Assembly (NCBI GenBank): GCA_030144725.1
Contig: JASKMD010000003.1
Span: 6,067,480 to 6,131,479 of the forward strand
Direction: 5' to 3'
From: Haematococcus lacustris
Lineage: Eukaryota > Chlorophyta > Chlorophyceae > Chlamydomonadales > Haematococcaceae
DNA: 64,000 bases
The position numbers and the translations under genes are program-made. This document shows positions 46,260 through 57,000 of the stretch, piece after piece. The first letter of the stretch is position 1. The number at the start of each line of letters is the position of its first letter. The notes under the pieces are model-generated. The model saw nothing but the letters and a program-made list of their open reading frames with translations, was not told where the DNA came from and did no database searches.

Positions 46260-47801
46260 ACGCTACTGGCGTCCACTGGAGCTGTGCTCATGGATTCATT
46301 TGCCTGAGCTGCTTCCTAGCCAAGGGAAAGGAGTTCCCAGGCCTGGGCTACAAACAGCTGCGAGACCGCCCACCCAGCAGCAGCAGCAGCAGCAGGAGGC
46401 CATATAGTGTTGCTTTGCTTGAGCTGTCATCAGCTCACATTAGCGCATGCTTGTGACGCCAACTCTAGGCTACAACCCTGTCACAGGGGTCAGGCAATGG
46501 TGAGGGTGGATAGCGCACTTGCCATGAGCATGGGAGCATAACTCCATACAGTCAAAACACCACCCCTAGTGAGGGTCCTATCATTCTGCCTTTGCCTTGG
46601 TGGTTATTGCATGCTGGGCTGATAAGAAAGGTGCTGCAGTTGCAGTGCCTCAAGGCAAGCAAGGGAGGGAAACCAGACCGGGCCTCAAGCCGCTGCTCTG
46701 CCAGGGCTGCTTCAGTAAAAGGACACATAGCGGTATGCAAGCATCGAGTGCTGCACTGCCTGCTGGCAGAGCAGCATGTGCAATGCCAACACCCCAGCAA
46801 CCACGGTGAACCCCTGAAGGCCTTCGATGTCCATGCCTGGCTGCAACTACCCAGGGCTGCTCTTACACCCCCAGGTGCCAACACCCCAGCAACCGACAAC
46901 CGTGGGGGATCAAGTACCTGCCAGTAGCTGCTCTATCACACCTATCACACCTATCACACCTATCACACCTAGAATGGCTGTCTGGGCGTCAATCCGCACG
47001 CAGATGGGCCCAGATCTGTACTCTGCTGGTCTCCATTGCCTGTTAAGGGCGAGCTCAACAGGAGCAGCGGCAGCAGCGGCAGCAGCGGCAGCAGTGGCAG
47101 CAGCGGCAGCAGCGGCAGCAGCGGCAGTAGCAGCGGCAGTAGCAGCGGCAGCAGCAACGGCAGCGGCAGCCGCATGGTATGTCAAGCAATAGATGTAGAT
47201 TGCGGGCACTCAGAGAGATAAGGAAAGGTTGTGGGGGGGACGACTGAGCGTGATGCTTGCTTGACCATGGGTACTGTCCATGGCTGTTGGGTATCCACTG
47301 CCTGTAGCAGGCAGGCTGGCTGGCTGACTAGCAGGCGGGCATGCGGGCACGTGGGTGGCGGGGCGGGGCGGGGCGGGGCGGGGCGGGGCGGGGCGGGGCG
47401 GGGCGGGGCGGGGCGGGGCGGGGCGGGGCGGGGCGGGGCGGGGCGGGGCGGGGCGGGGCGGGGCGGGGCGGGGCGGGGCGGGGCGGGGCGGGGCGGGGCG
47501 GGGCGGGGCGGGGCGGGGCGGGGCGGGGCGGGGCGGGGCGGGGCGGGGCGGGGCGGGGCGGGGCGGGGCGGGGCGGGGCGGGGCGGGGCGGGGCGGGGCG
47601 GGGCGGGGCGGGGCGGGGCGGGGCGGGGCGGGGCGGGGCGGGGCGGGGCGGGGCGGGGCGGGGCGGGGCGGGGCGGGGCGGGGCGGGGCGGGGCGGGGCG
47701 GGGCGGGGCGGGGCGGGGCGGGGCGGGGCGGGGCGGGGCGGGGCGGGGCGGGGCGGGGCGGGGCGGGGCGGGGCGGGGCGGGGCGGGGCGGGGCGGGGCG
47801 G
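46260..47801. repeat. Duplicated block, copy A2, with expanded GGGGC array
   Basis: Close copy of 35330-36367 at an offset of about 10.9 kb. The KEFPGLGYKQLRDRPP segment is free of the stop seen in A1. The terminal GGGGC satellite is expanded to about 445 bases (47357-47801, about 89 units). An inserted segment at about 47255-47300 distinguishes it from A1. Confidence 0.85.
47357..47801. repeat. GGGGC pentamer satellite, about 89 copies
   Basis: Perfect GGGGC tandem. All six frames are open (AGRGG and PRPAP), none credible as genes. Runs of four G at five-base spacing make strong G-quadruplex formation likely on the plus strand. Confidence 0.97.
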
Positions 47802-49090
47802 CTTTCATCTAATCGCATGGCCACATGCTGTCGCTGCTGCACTTGTTGTTGTTGCTGAAGATGAGCAAGAGATGTCAAAGAGGGAGTGTATTTCAGCGAT
47901 GCCCAGCTTGTCACATGCTTTCCCCAGTGTGAGAAGATGAGGTGGTTGAAATGAGATTCCAGAGTGAGACCAGAGTGTGAGACTCGTTGTCTTGGTGTCT
48001 TGCATTGGTTGACGTTGCTTCAGCCCAGCAGGCTTTCAGTGCAGTTATGCACGGAGGAGCTGGACAAGAGCTTCATGGAGCACGGTAGGATCTATGTGGA
48101 AGCATGACCTGTCAGGTTGCGGGGCGAGGTGAGGTTGCTGGATGGGCAGCAAAGAACAGGGCGCGGGGGCGGGGCGCAGGGAGCAGGGCTTGGGGCGCAG
48201 GAAGCGGGTCTGGCGCAGGGGCGGGGTTGGGGTTAGGGTTGGGGCTACGGGGTGGTGTCCCAGCGCCTTGTTCCTGAACTGCCAAGTGCACTGATCCACA
48301 GCAACAGCAGCTCCTAGAACCTACCTGTCAACCTGTATTGCACCCCCACTCTCCTGGTAAAGTCTCCTCCCCTCTTGTTGGTCCCCTTCCTCTCCGCCCT
48401 CTCCCTCTCCATCTCCTGTTAGTCATGCGAGGTCATGTCATCATTGCATGGCAATGCACTGGCGTCTCTACAACACACACATCCACCAATACTCATAGAT
48501 GCATCGTCTCAATGTCGTCATGCTCACTTATTGCGGGCACACCACGCCTCACCCTTCTAGCACGCGGCTAGCCACTGGTGGAGAGCACCAAGGCCTACGG
48601 TATAAATTAATGCATGGGCCACTTGGTCCATGTCATGTGCATGGCCTGACAGACCTGCGCGGCATCCTGCCAGCCTGCGATGTCAACATACGAGGCCATA
48701 TGTGCGGCTGCGTTGTGCATCTCATGTGATGTACTGGCAGCAGGCTGTGGCAGCAGGGTCCAAGGACTGCCGCTGAGGGCCGACAGCAACACACATTGGT
48801 TGTGTTGTACATTGCGGACCAGAGCCAATAAGACGCTGATGCCGGCCACCAGTTTGCAAGTACAGGTGGGCTGGCAGTATCCTATCTGGTTAGGTGTACC
48901 CTAGCCCTGGCAGTTGGCCCTGGCACGCAACCCCGTCCAGGAACTCAAACGTGTGCGGCAGGTAAGTGGGTCGCTGCTGCCTGCTATGTATGCAGCAAGA
49001 GATGTGCTGGCATGGGAGGGGCAGGTGCTCCCGAAGGAGGTCCTACCCTGGCCTAACCTGGATCACGACTCCATGTAGGACCGTGACTAG
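47802..49090. other. Unassigned spacer before the LINE remnant
   Basis: No gene is supported. Short GGGGCGCAGG units occur near 48160-48240. Confidence 0.4.
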
Positions 49091-50986
49091 ATGAAGTTAC
49101 TAGCACATGGCACATCCTCTGCTGTCCTCATTGGCGTCCCCCTCCCCTCTCCCCCCACCCATCTGGCTGGCATCCCTGTCCATCACTCCGCCACTTCCCT
49201 TGGCATCCAACAGGCCAACCCTACCCTCTCTTCCCCCACCCCTCGCCACACCAGAGCCACCCGAGCCTCTCTTAGACCTACAAACACCCTCTCCCCTCAC
49301 CCCGACCCAGCTACCTCCTCAGCCTGGGAGGAGCGCCTGAGGCAAGCCACCAAACACCTCCACCGTCTCAACGGCCTCCCCCTCTCTACCATGGGCAAGG
49401 GCATCGCCTCCTCCACCTATGCCCTTAGCACCTTCCTCTACCACGCCGAATTCTCGGGCCTACCACCAACTCTCCCTACCTTCACCCATACCCTCTACCA
49501 CCTTGTGGTCAAGAACCTCCCTTACCCCCTTGCCATAGGCCGTCCTGCTGACGGAGGTTTTGGCCTCCTACCTCTAAGAGAACATATCCAGGCTCGGCAC
49601 GCCGCCATGGCTACACGGCTTCTACACCACCTCATCAATGACCACGCCTACTCCACCCTTCCCTCCCCGTCCCCCCCACCAGCCAATCCCACCCTTCACC
49701 CCCCACCCTTTACCCGCCCTACACCTACCCGCCCCTTCCTCTCTTTTTTCCGTACCTTCCTCTCCAATCTCTACCACACCCTTCACTCCCTCTTCTCCCG
49801 TTTTTTCACCCCCCTTCTCTCCTCCAGCCTACCACCTAGCCCCTCCCGAGACAACCCCTCCCACCCTACCCAGCCTTCTCATACCAACCCCAACACCCTC
49901 CCCCCTTCACCAACCCCCCCAACCCCCTCTCAATCATCCCCTTCATGGATCCCCCTAGCAGCCACCCTCCTCACTCACGCCTGTCCCTCTCTCCACCCTG
50001 CTCATACCCTCCTTCTCTCTACCCAAGCCACCGTTCCTGACATTTCTCGAGGCATCATAGGCCTCCCTGCACTCCACCAACCCCACCTTCTCCCCCAAGG
50101 CATCATTACCCTCATGTGCCAAGCCCTCCAAGCCCTCGGCCCTTTATCCCTTCCCGCTACCTCTCCCAGCCAACCCCTCCCAGTTACACCAGTCCCCCTC
50201 CAACACCTTACCTCCCTCTCTTGGTCCTCACCCACCACCTCTGCCCCTCGGGTCTTCCCCACCCTCATTGGGACCCCTGTGAGGGTCTTCACCTCCATGC
50301 TCACTCCCCACATCACCTCTGCCCGCAAGCAGGCCCACATCTCTTACATCAACCAAGCTCTATCCACACCTCACCCACCTACCACTCGAGCGCAAGCCCT
50401 TCAAGCTTTCACTGCCAACCTTAACAAAGCCTGGAAGATTCCTTGCTCCAACCTCCTTAAAGAGACCCTTTGGCGCTTGAGCATCAATGCCATCCCTGGG
50501 AGCCGCATCACCCCCTGGTCTTGCCCTTGCGACCCCTCTCACCATCCCCGTCACAGCCGCCAACACAGCTTCTGGAGTTGCCCCATCGCCGTTACCATTA
50601 GACAACAACTCTCCCTCAGCCTCGGCACCCAAGTTCACCAATCCTCCCTTTGGTGCCTCATCCCCCCCACCCCTTCCTTCCCTCCTTCCCTCTGGAGCCT
50701 GGTTTGCATGGCTGCCCTTGATGCGATGGTCTTTGGCCGTCGCCGTCTCTGGGCTCTCACCCATCACCCCACCACTCAAGCGACCGCTCCTTCCACCCTT
50801 TCCCCCATTTCTGCAGCCAGCCAACTTGCTATCTCTACCTTTTGGCTTCACCTACAAGACTTCACCCTAGCCCATCCCAACCCTCCTGGCTGGAACCTCC
50901 CCCATCCCCATCCCTTCATCTCTACTCAAGACGGATCCCTTAGTGTCACTTTCCCGGTTACTCCTCCTAGTCCCTCTGACTCTTAA
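49091..50986 (+). CDS. C-terminal part of a LINE reverse-transcriptase polyprotein
   Basis: The frame encodes 631 residues. GIPVHHSATSLGIQ and the block from ERLRQATKHLHRLNGLPLST to SSTYALSTFLYHAEF match the post-RT thumb region of L1-clade elements. A zinc-knuckle-like motif near residue 480 (C-P-C, then H-x5-H, then FWSCP) matches the CCHC-type motif near the C-terminus of such proteins. No YxDD catalytic motif is present, so the product cannot be an active transcriptase. Pro/Ser/Thr spacers are long. Base composition and spacer style resemble the RING/Josephin frame at 24.7-28.6 kb. Confidence 0.7.
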   Translation: MKLLAHGTSSAVLIGVPLPSPPTHLAGIPVHHSATSLGIQQANPTLSSPTPRHTRATRASLRPTNTLSPHPDPATSSAWEERLRQATKHLHRLNGLPLSTMGKGIASSTYALSTFLYHAEFSGLPPTLPTFTHTLYHLVVKNLPYPLAIGRPADGGFGLLPLREHIQARHAAMATRLLHHLINDHAYSTLPSPSPPPANPTLHPPPFTRPTPTRPFLSFFRTFLSNLYHTLHSLFSRFFTPLLSSSLPPSPSRDNPSHPTQPSHTNPNTLPPSPTPPTPSQSSPSWIPLAATLLTHACPSLHPAHTLLLSTQATVPDISRGIIGLPALHQPHLLPQGIITLMCQALQALGPLSLPATSPSQPLPVTPVPLQHLTSLSWSSPTTSAPRVFPTLIGTPVRVFTSMLTPHITSARKQAHISYINQALSTPHPPTTRAQALQAFTANLNKAWKIPCSNLLKETLWRLSINAIPGSRITPWSCPCDPSHHPRHSRQHSFWSCPIAVTIRQQLSLSLGTQVHQSSLWCLIPPTPSFPPSLWSLVCMAALDAMVFGRRRLWALTHHPTTQATAPSTLSPISAASQLAISTFWLHLQDFTLAHPNPPGWNLPHPHPFISTQDGSLSVTFPVTPPSPSDS

Positions 50987-51276
50987 CGTGTTTCACTCCC
51001 CTCTCCTTCCTAGCCCTCCTAGCTTTTGCGTCCTTACTAGCCCTCCAACCTTTTGCGCCCCTTGCTCCTCCGCTTCTCTGACTTCTCCGCTTCTCGAGGT
51101 CTCTCACACGCTCCCTTTAGCTCCCTTCCCCTTCCTTCTCTGAGTTCTTTCTCTCCTTGGTAGTTCCCCTTGTCTTTCCCTTTTCCTCTGTTCTCTCCTA
51201 AGTCTTTTACCTTTGGAGGTTGGCTTGTATCCACCCGAGCCCTACCCCCTTAGTGTAACAACTACTACTACTACTA
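49091..51276 (+). mobile_element. 5'-truncated L1-type non-LTR retrotransposon
   Basis: An intronless pyrimidine-rich ORF (49091-50986) encodes only the region downstream of the reverse-transcriptase active site. A 290-base pyrimidine-rich 3' UTR follows and ends in an ACT microsatellite tail (51261-51276), typical of LINE 3' ends. An in-frame stop lies directly before 49091, marking the truncation. Target-site duplications could not be identified by eye. Confidence 0.72.
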
Positions 51277-52307
51277 TCACCCACCGTGATCGCTCACACA
51301 CATGCACATGTGTTCACGCTGTGGTCATGGGAGCTTCTGACCACACTACCATCACCCCCCATTGAAGCCAAAGCCACATGCGCAAAAATACAGCAATGAA
51401 GCCCAACTTCACCACCCTGCCCAGCGCCGCCACCCAGACGCCATGCCAGAGCAAGCAACACAGCTGCAACTGCCGTGTAGCAGTTGCCTTAAGCTCACTA
51501 TACCTGATTTGCAGCCAGAACATACTGGCCGACTGTGTCATGATTGTTGCCATGGACGCAGCTTCACACTGTTGATGGGTGATCAGGTGGCTGGACCCGG
51601 CTGGGGAGGACGTCTGACGGTGCCACCCCATCCGGCGGGCCAATGGCGTCACACTAGGGTGAGCGGGGGGGGTAGCCTGTGGTGCCTGTGGTGCCGAAGG
51701 GGCCTGGTAGCTGGCTTTATGGATGTCCTTGCCTATGTTATACAGCCCACAAGGTGCACACAATGTGCTTACTGTCATGCATTTCCCACCTATTGTCACC
51801 CCATGTTACACAAGCCTAGTTGTATTTAGCTTCCTAGTATGATATCCTAGCTTTAATGTCACAGTATTGATCCCTAATGACGACAGGCCCGACTAGGCTG
51901 TGCAGGCCAACATGGCAACAAGTGTTTAGATACCCGCCATTGCAGTGTCGTACGCCGCACTTGTCCACATGTCTACGCTCGGACTATGCCTGTATCATGT
52001 ACTTTGATGTTTGAGCAGTACATTCCCGCGGCTCCCTCGTGATGACAACCTCAGCTAGTGTTTGCGCAACCACCATGACATTGGCCACTCTGACTCTGGC
52101 CCACTGTGACTATAATAAATAAGCGACACAACTCCCAATACCCACAAATCTGTATAACCCTTATTCTACACAAGAAGTCGGCACGTGGCTACTTCATGAC
52201 GACAAGCTGGGCCAGTATTTGTACGAGCAAACAGCAGTAATGCGTTAAGTGCCAACATGTGTGAACAGCACGATCGCTGGTGCATCTCCACCCATGACAA
52301 ACTCCTC
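51277..52307. other. Spacer with conserved tRNA 5' flank at its end
   Basis: No gene is recognised in the left part. From about 52150 it matches the upstream flank of tRNA copy 2. Confidence 0.45.
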
Positions 52308-52380
52308 GGCCGTGTAGCTCAATGGATAGAGCGCGGGTCTACGGAACCCGAGGTCGCAGGTTCGACCCCTGCCATGGTCA
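52308..52380 (+). tRNA. tRNA-Arg(ACG), copy 5
   Basis: Identical gene with a T4 run at 52392-52395. The 3' flank (52430-52590) parallels that of copy 4. Confidence 0.95.
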
Positions 52381-54012
52381 ATCGCTTTACGTTTTCTATT
52401 GCTCTGCGTGTGCTTTGTGTGTGTTTATGTCCCACAATTGGTGGATTGTGGTCCACCCCTCCCCATTTGCCTCCCACACTTGCACATACATCCTTGTTTA
52501 TGCAAAGAGCCCCGCTCATCATGATGCCCCTTGGCCTCCCCTAATCAAATACACTTTAAATGGCTTGTTTCTGCTAGGCTGCCCCACTCAACACCAGCTA
52601 CATACCACTGCTTGCTTGCTTGCACTCACATAGGAACTATCATCGTTACCCCCTATACCTGCCTGCCTACCGCCACCCTCATGCTGTTGAGGTAACCTAT
52701 CTGCTGCCCGCCTAATGTCCACCTAGCTAGCCTGGCCCAGGTACACAATCCTGTCCAGCCCCATGTGTCATAAACACCACATGTTGTGTGTTTAGTGCAG
52801 CTTGTGTCCAAGGATTGTGTGATCTTGGCTGTGTATTGTGTTGCACATCAGACAAGCTACATGAAACTCTATGAAGGAAGCAACACGGATACTTTGGAGG
52901 CTGAACATGTCGCAGATGACATGCTTGATACATAATGCGAGTTACACTCCCTCACAGGGGCCACAGGTGTGATGCAGGTGTGGTGCTTTGAACTGTGGTT
53001 GAGATGCTAACCATGCACTTGCTTTAGTGGTGGCACCTCCCTTGCTAAGCACCTTCGCTACTGACTAATGCATAGAGAGCGCAACACATCCATAGCAGGC
53101 CGACGTGGGGAAGGGGGCCAGCCAAGACACCCACACCCATCAGGACGCAACCCTCCCTCGTGCATGCTCCTAAGCGGCAAATACATCCCCTACCCACCGT
53201 GTGCAACTATGCTTCTGCACCCAGGCTGACTCCTACCACCGCTGCTGTACTGCTACGCTGCTGAGCTGTTGAGCTGCAGAGCTTTTGAGCTGCTGAGCTG
53301 AGGCAACAGCCAATCCTCCCCCCTGCCCTCATAGTGTGGCAGCTCCAGACCTGGGTGGGTGACTAGAGCTCCCCCTGCTGCTGTGCCAGCTCTTAAACCA
53401 CCACCATCACCGCCGCGTCTGATACGGCTCTACGCACCCACTGCTATTTTCGCCACGCACGGGTTTCCTTGATGTCAGACATGTTCACCAGATGCCCGAG
53501 GCGCTCGGGGCTAGCAGCCGCGGTCGGTTAGGACACTGCCACAGTCCGCTGGGCTCTGTGCAAACTCAGAAGAGGGAAAGCTTGGCAGCTCAACACTGCG
53601 CATCACTGAACCTCACTCACTGCAGCGAGGTGGTGCCGATGAGCGAGTGGGCTGCGGTTGGACGGTTGGAAGGCCCCGCTCCTCGCTTCTCTCGCTGTGG
53701 AGACGGGCCTGGTGCGTTTGATTAAACGTCCAATCTCCCATCAACACACATTAACAGCAGCAGGGGCCCAAGCCGGGCCTGGCAGGGAGTGAGCGGTCAC
53801 ATGTTTGGGTGGCTGCGTCGATCGCAGTGTTTGGCCTACGGTTGGCACACAGGTACTAAGACAATGCAGGGTTGATGCAGCGTAAGCTGTTTGGTGCGTG
53901 TTTCAAATGTCCACATAACTGGTGGACAAAATGTCCACAAGTTCGGTGGACATTTTACCGAGAGGATTGATTGGATGCATTCAGTACGAAATTGCTAATT
54001 GGCTTCTTCGGC
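52381..54012. other. Spacer and promoter region of the FAD oxidase
   Basis: No exon is recognised before the ATG at 54013. A run of GAGCTGCTGAGCTG-type units lies near 53260-53310. Two TGTCCAC motifs near 53910-53960 are noted without assignment. Confidence 0.4.
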
Positions 54013-57000
54013 ATGTCTGGCGTGGTCCTTACTGCGATGTCGACACCTGTCGCGGTTGCCCAAACTTGCGTGGCTGATGTAAGTCATGCTTCGGCTTGCA
54101 CGCGCGAATCAGTACAAGCGCATTGGCACTTCTCTGCACGTGTATGATTGTTGTGTGCACAGGAAGAAGGTGGGCTGGATGGAGAGCTGAAAGCGCTTGC
54201 CCGTGCCCTGACTGGCAGCTTGCACATCAATGATGCGAGCAAGCCCCTCCCGCCCCCAGTGTGGAACCACCTGCTGCAGGGCCCCACCCCTGTCCTCAAG
54301 GGTATGTAGAGCAGGCCCACCCCAGCTCCCAACTTGCTCCATCCACCCCTCGGCTTGCACATACTTGATCTCAGGTCTGGCATGCACTGAACATCTTGTG
54401 CATGCATGCGCACATGCAGCGGCAGTGCCTAAATGCTATGTGACGTGCGGCAGCAAGGCGGATGTGGTGTTGTGTGTACGCTTCGCTGTGGCGCACCGCC
54501 TGAAGGTGTACGCCCGGGGTGAGGGATTCAGCACCATGGCTCTACCACTTGGGAATCCTGGGGCATTGAGAATCAGGCAGACAGGCAGGCAGGCAGGCAG
54601 GCAGGCAGGAAGACAGGCAGCAGACATGAATACAAGCAAAGTCCAGCAGGCAGGTCTCGTTGCTTCATGGCTGTACAAACAGCAGACACTAGCAGGCAGG
54701 CAGGCAGGCACGCTGCAGTGCACGACCGCAGCAGGCAGCTGCACAGGCTGAGGCCAAGGCGGATCAGCACGTGCCAGTGAGAGGCTGAGACGTGGTGGCA
54801 ATGGAGGCTGTCCACCCTGCGCCTAGCCCTAGCTACTGGGTGGGTAGGCAGTGGGTGTGGGGGTGCCTGAGCCTGTGCTGTGGCCGTGACCGCAGGCAGC
54901 GGACACCACTATGCAGGTGCCTGCCTGGCCCAGGGGGGAATGGTGCTGGACCTGAGTGCCCTCAACCAGGTCAGCGGGGCCCTGGGGCAATGGCGCATGC
55001 AACCCTCCCCCTAAACCCTCAGCCCTCAGCCCCCTCTCCCACCCCCACGCCCCCCTCCCTGCTCCACTCCGCCCTGTTCTTCCCCACCCCGTCCCTGCCC
55101 CTTTGCCTCTGCCTCTACACTGTTCTTCCCCTGGATGCCTGCCACATCGCCCTGACACGACCCTGCCCCATTGCCCCACCACCTTGCTTGTCCATTACGC
55201 AACTATGCTCTGTTGTCCGTCAGGCCGTCAGGCTAGCAAGCAGCAGCTCATCACCTGCCTTCACCTAAAGGCGTTGATGTACTAGAGCCAGAGCAGGGCT
55301 TCAAGGGTTCTGAAGGGCCAAGCAGTACTGGTCGTGTAGCAGTTGTGCCGCCTATCCCAGCCCAGGCTCGCATGTCTAGATTATAGAGTCCTGCAGACTA
55401 GCCACGTATCAGCCCGCCCTCCCTCCATCCCTCCCTCACCCTCATTCCCCCTTTCACGCTCCTCCTCGACCACTGTCGCCATTTCAGCCGCTGCATTGCC
55501 CCACGTCGCTGCAGGTGAGCGTCGACCCGCAGCGCCGCACCGCGGTGTTAGGGCCCGGCGTGACGACCCGGCAGCTGCGTGAGGCCACCGCCGCGTACGG
55601 CCTGCACTTTCCAGGCGGCCACATTTCCGACGTCGGCTGCAGTGGCTTCATCCTTGGTGCGTGGTGGCCAGCCTGTGCGCTGGGTTTGGTGCGCCCCTCC
55701 ATGACCGTGAACAAGATTTCATGATCAGTCCGGGAACACCAGTTGCCCACCATCATACCCACCATCGTACATGTCACCCCAGAAGCCCAGGGCAATCGCT
55801 CCAGGAACACCACCAGGCGCTACACAAAGCAATCACAGTCATTGTGTTGCCTGCCTCCATCGTGCAAGGCCACTTACCACCAGGGCTGCTGGGCATGGCC
55901 TGCTGGTAGTGATGGCCGTGATGATGGTGATGGTGATGATGATGGGAGTGTGATGTGCCAGTGCAGGAGGGGTATGCAGCGCTGGGGAGTATCACAGGGG
56001 AAGCTGCATGTGGTAGGGAGGAGGGATACAGTGCTAGGGGGTGTCACATGGAGGAGGGCAGCCACTGCCTGAGTGTGATCCTGGACATGGCCTGGTGGTG
56101 GTGGGGGTGCCAATGGTGGCGTGGGTGGCGGTGGTGGTGGTGATGGTGATGCACTGGTGGGGGTGGTGATGGCGATGGTGATGCGGTGAGAGAGGCGGTG
56201 GGAGTGTGATGCATCACAGGGGAAGCTGCCTGTGCGTGTAGTGGTAGTGGTGGTGCTGGTGGTGGTGCGAGTACCCTGAGCCTGTAGCCCCTGAGCGTGT
56301 GTGCTTCCTGTGGGTGCAGGCGGCGGCAATGGCTGGGGCGTGACGCAGTGGGGCGCTGCTGTGGACAACGTGAACAGCTTTGAGGCCGTGCTGCCCCTGC
56401 CCGACATCCTGACTGGCAGCCTGGGGCCTGGTGACGGCTGTGGGGCCCAGGCTGTGGCCGGCAGAGCTGGAGGCAGCCTGGGCCTGGTGCAGGTGGACGC
56501 TGACAGCGCCCCTGAACTGTTCCAAGGGCTGAAGGGCGCAGGCAGGTGCTGCTGCCACTAATGCTGCCGCTGCTGCTGCTGCTGCCTCCACTGCCGCTGC
56601 TGCTGCTGCCACTGCCACTGCCACTGCGCTGACGGTGTCTGCCAATCACTCTCTCACACTCTCACGGTGTCTGCCAATCACTCTCCCAAGTTGGTCAGCT
56701 GCTAGGGCGGGTGTGGCAATGGTGGTGGTGGCAATGGTGGTGGTGCAGGCGCCTTCCTGGCCATAGTGACGGAGTTCAGGGTGCGCCTGCATCCAGTGCC
56801 GCCCCTGCTGCCCTGCATCACTGCCATCTACCCAGTGGCCTGCCTGACCCAGGTAAAGCCCAGCCAACCCTCCCAATCCTGACACCTCTATACAACCCTC
56901 CTCCTGGGCACATACCCTCCGCCCCTGGTTGCCCCTTTGCCCTGCATTGCTGCTGTTGGTGACCATCAGCCCCGGCCCCTGCCACTTCCCTGCTCCAGAT

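Noticed and set aside
47182..47940. RGGAG and APPRP frames over 500 bases
   Set aside because: Pure GGGGC satellite with no conserved flanks or composition change at the ends.
34693..52380. Evenly repeated short units as a CRISPR array
   Set aside because: The repeated units are 73-base tRNA-Arg genes kilobases apart with cloverleaf folding, in eukaryotic nuclear DNA.
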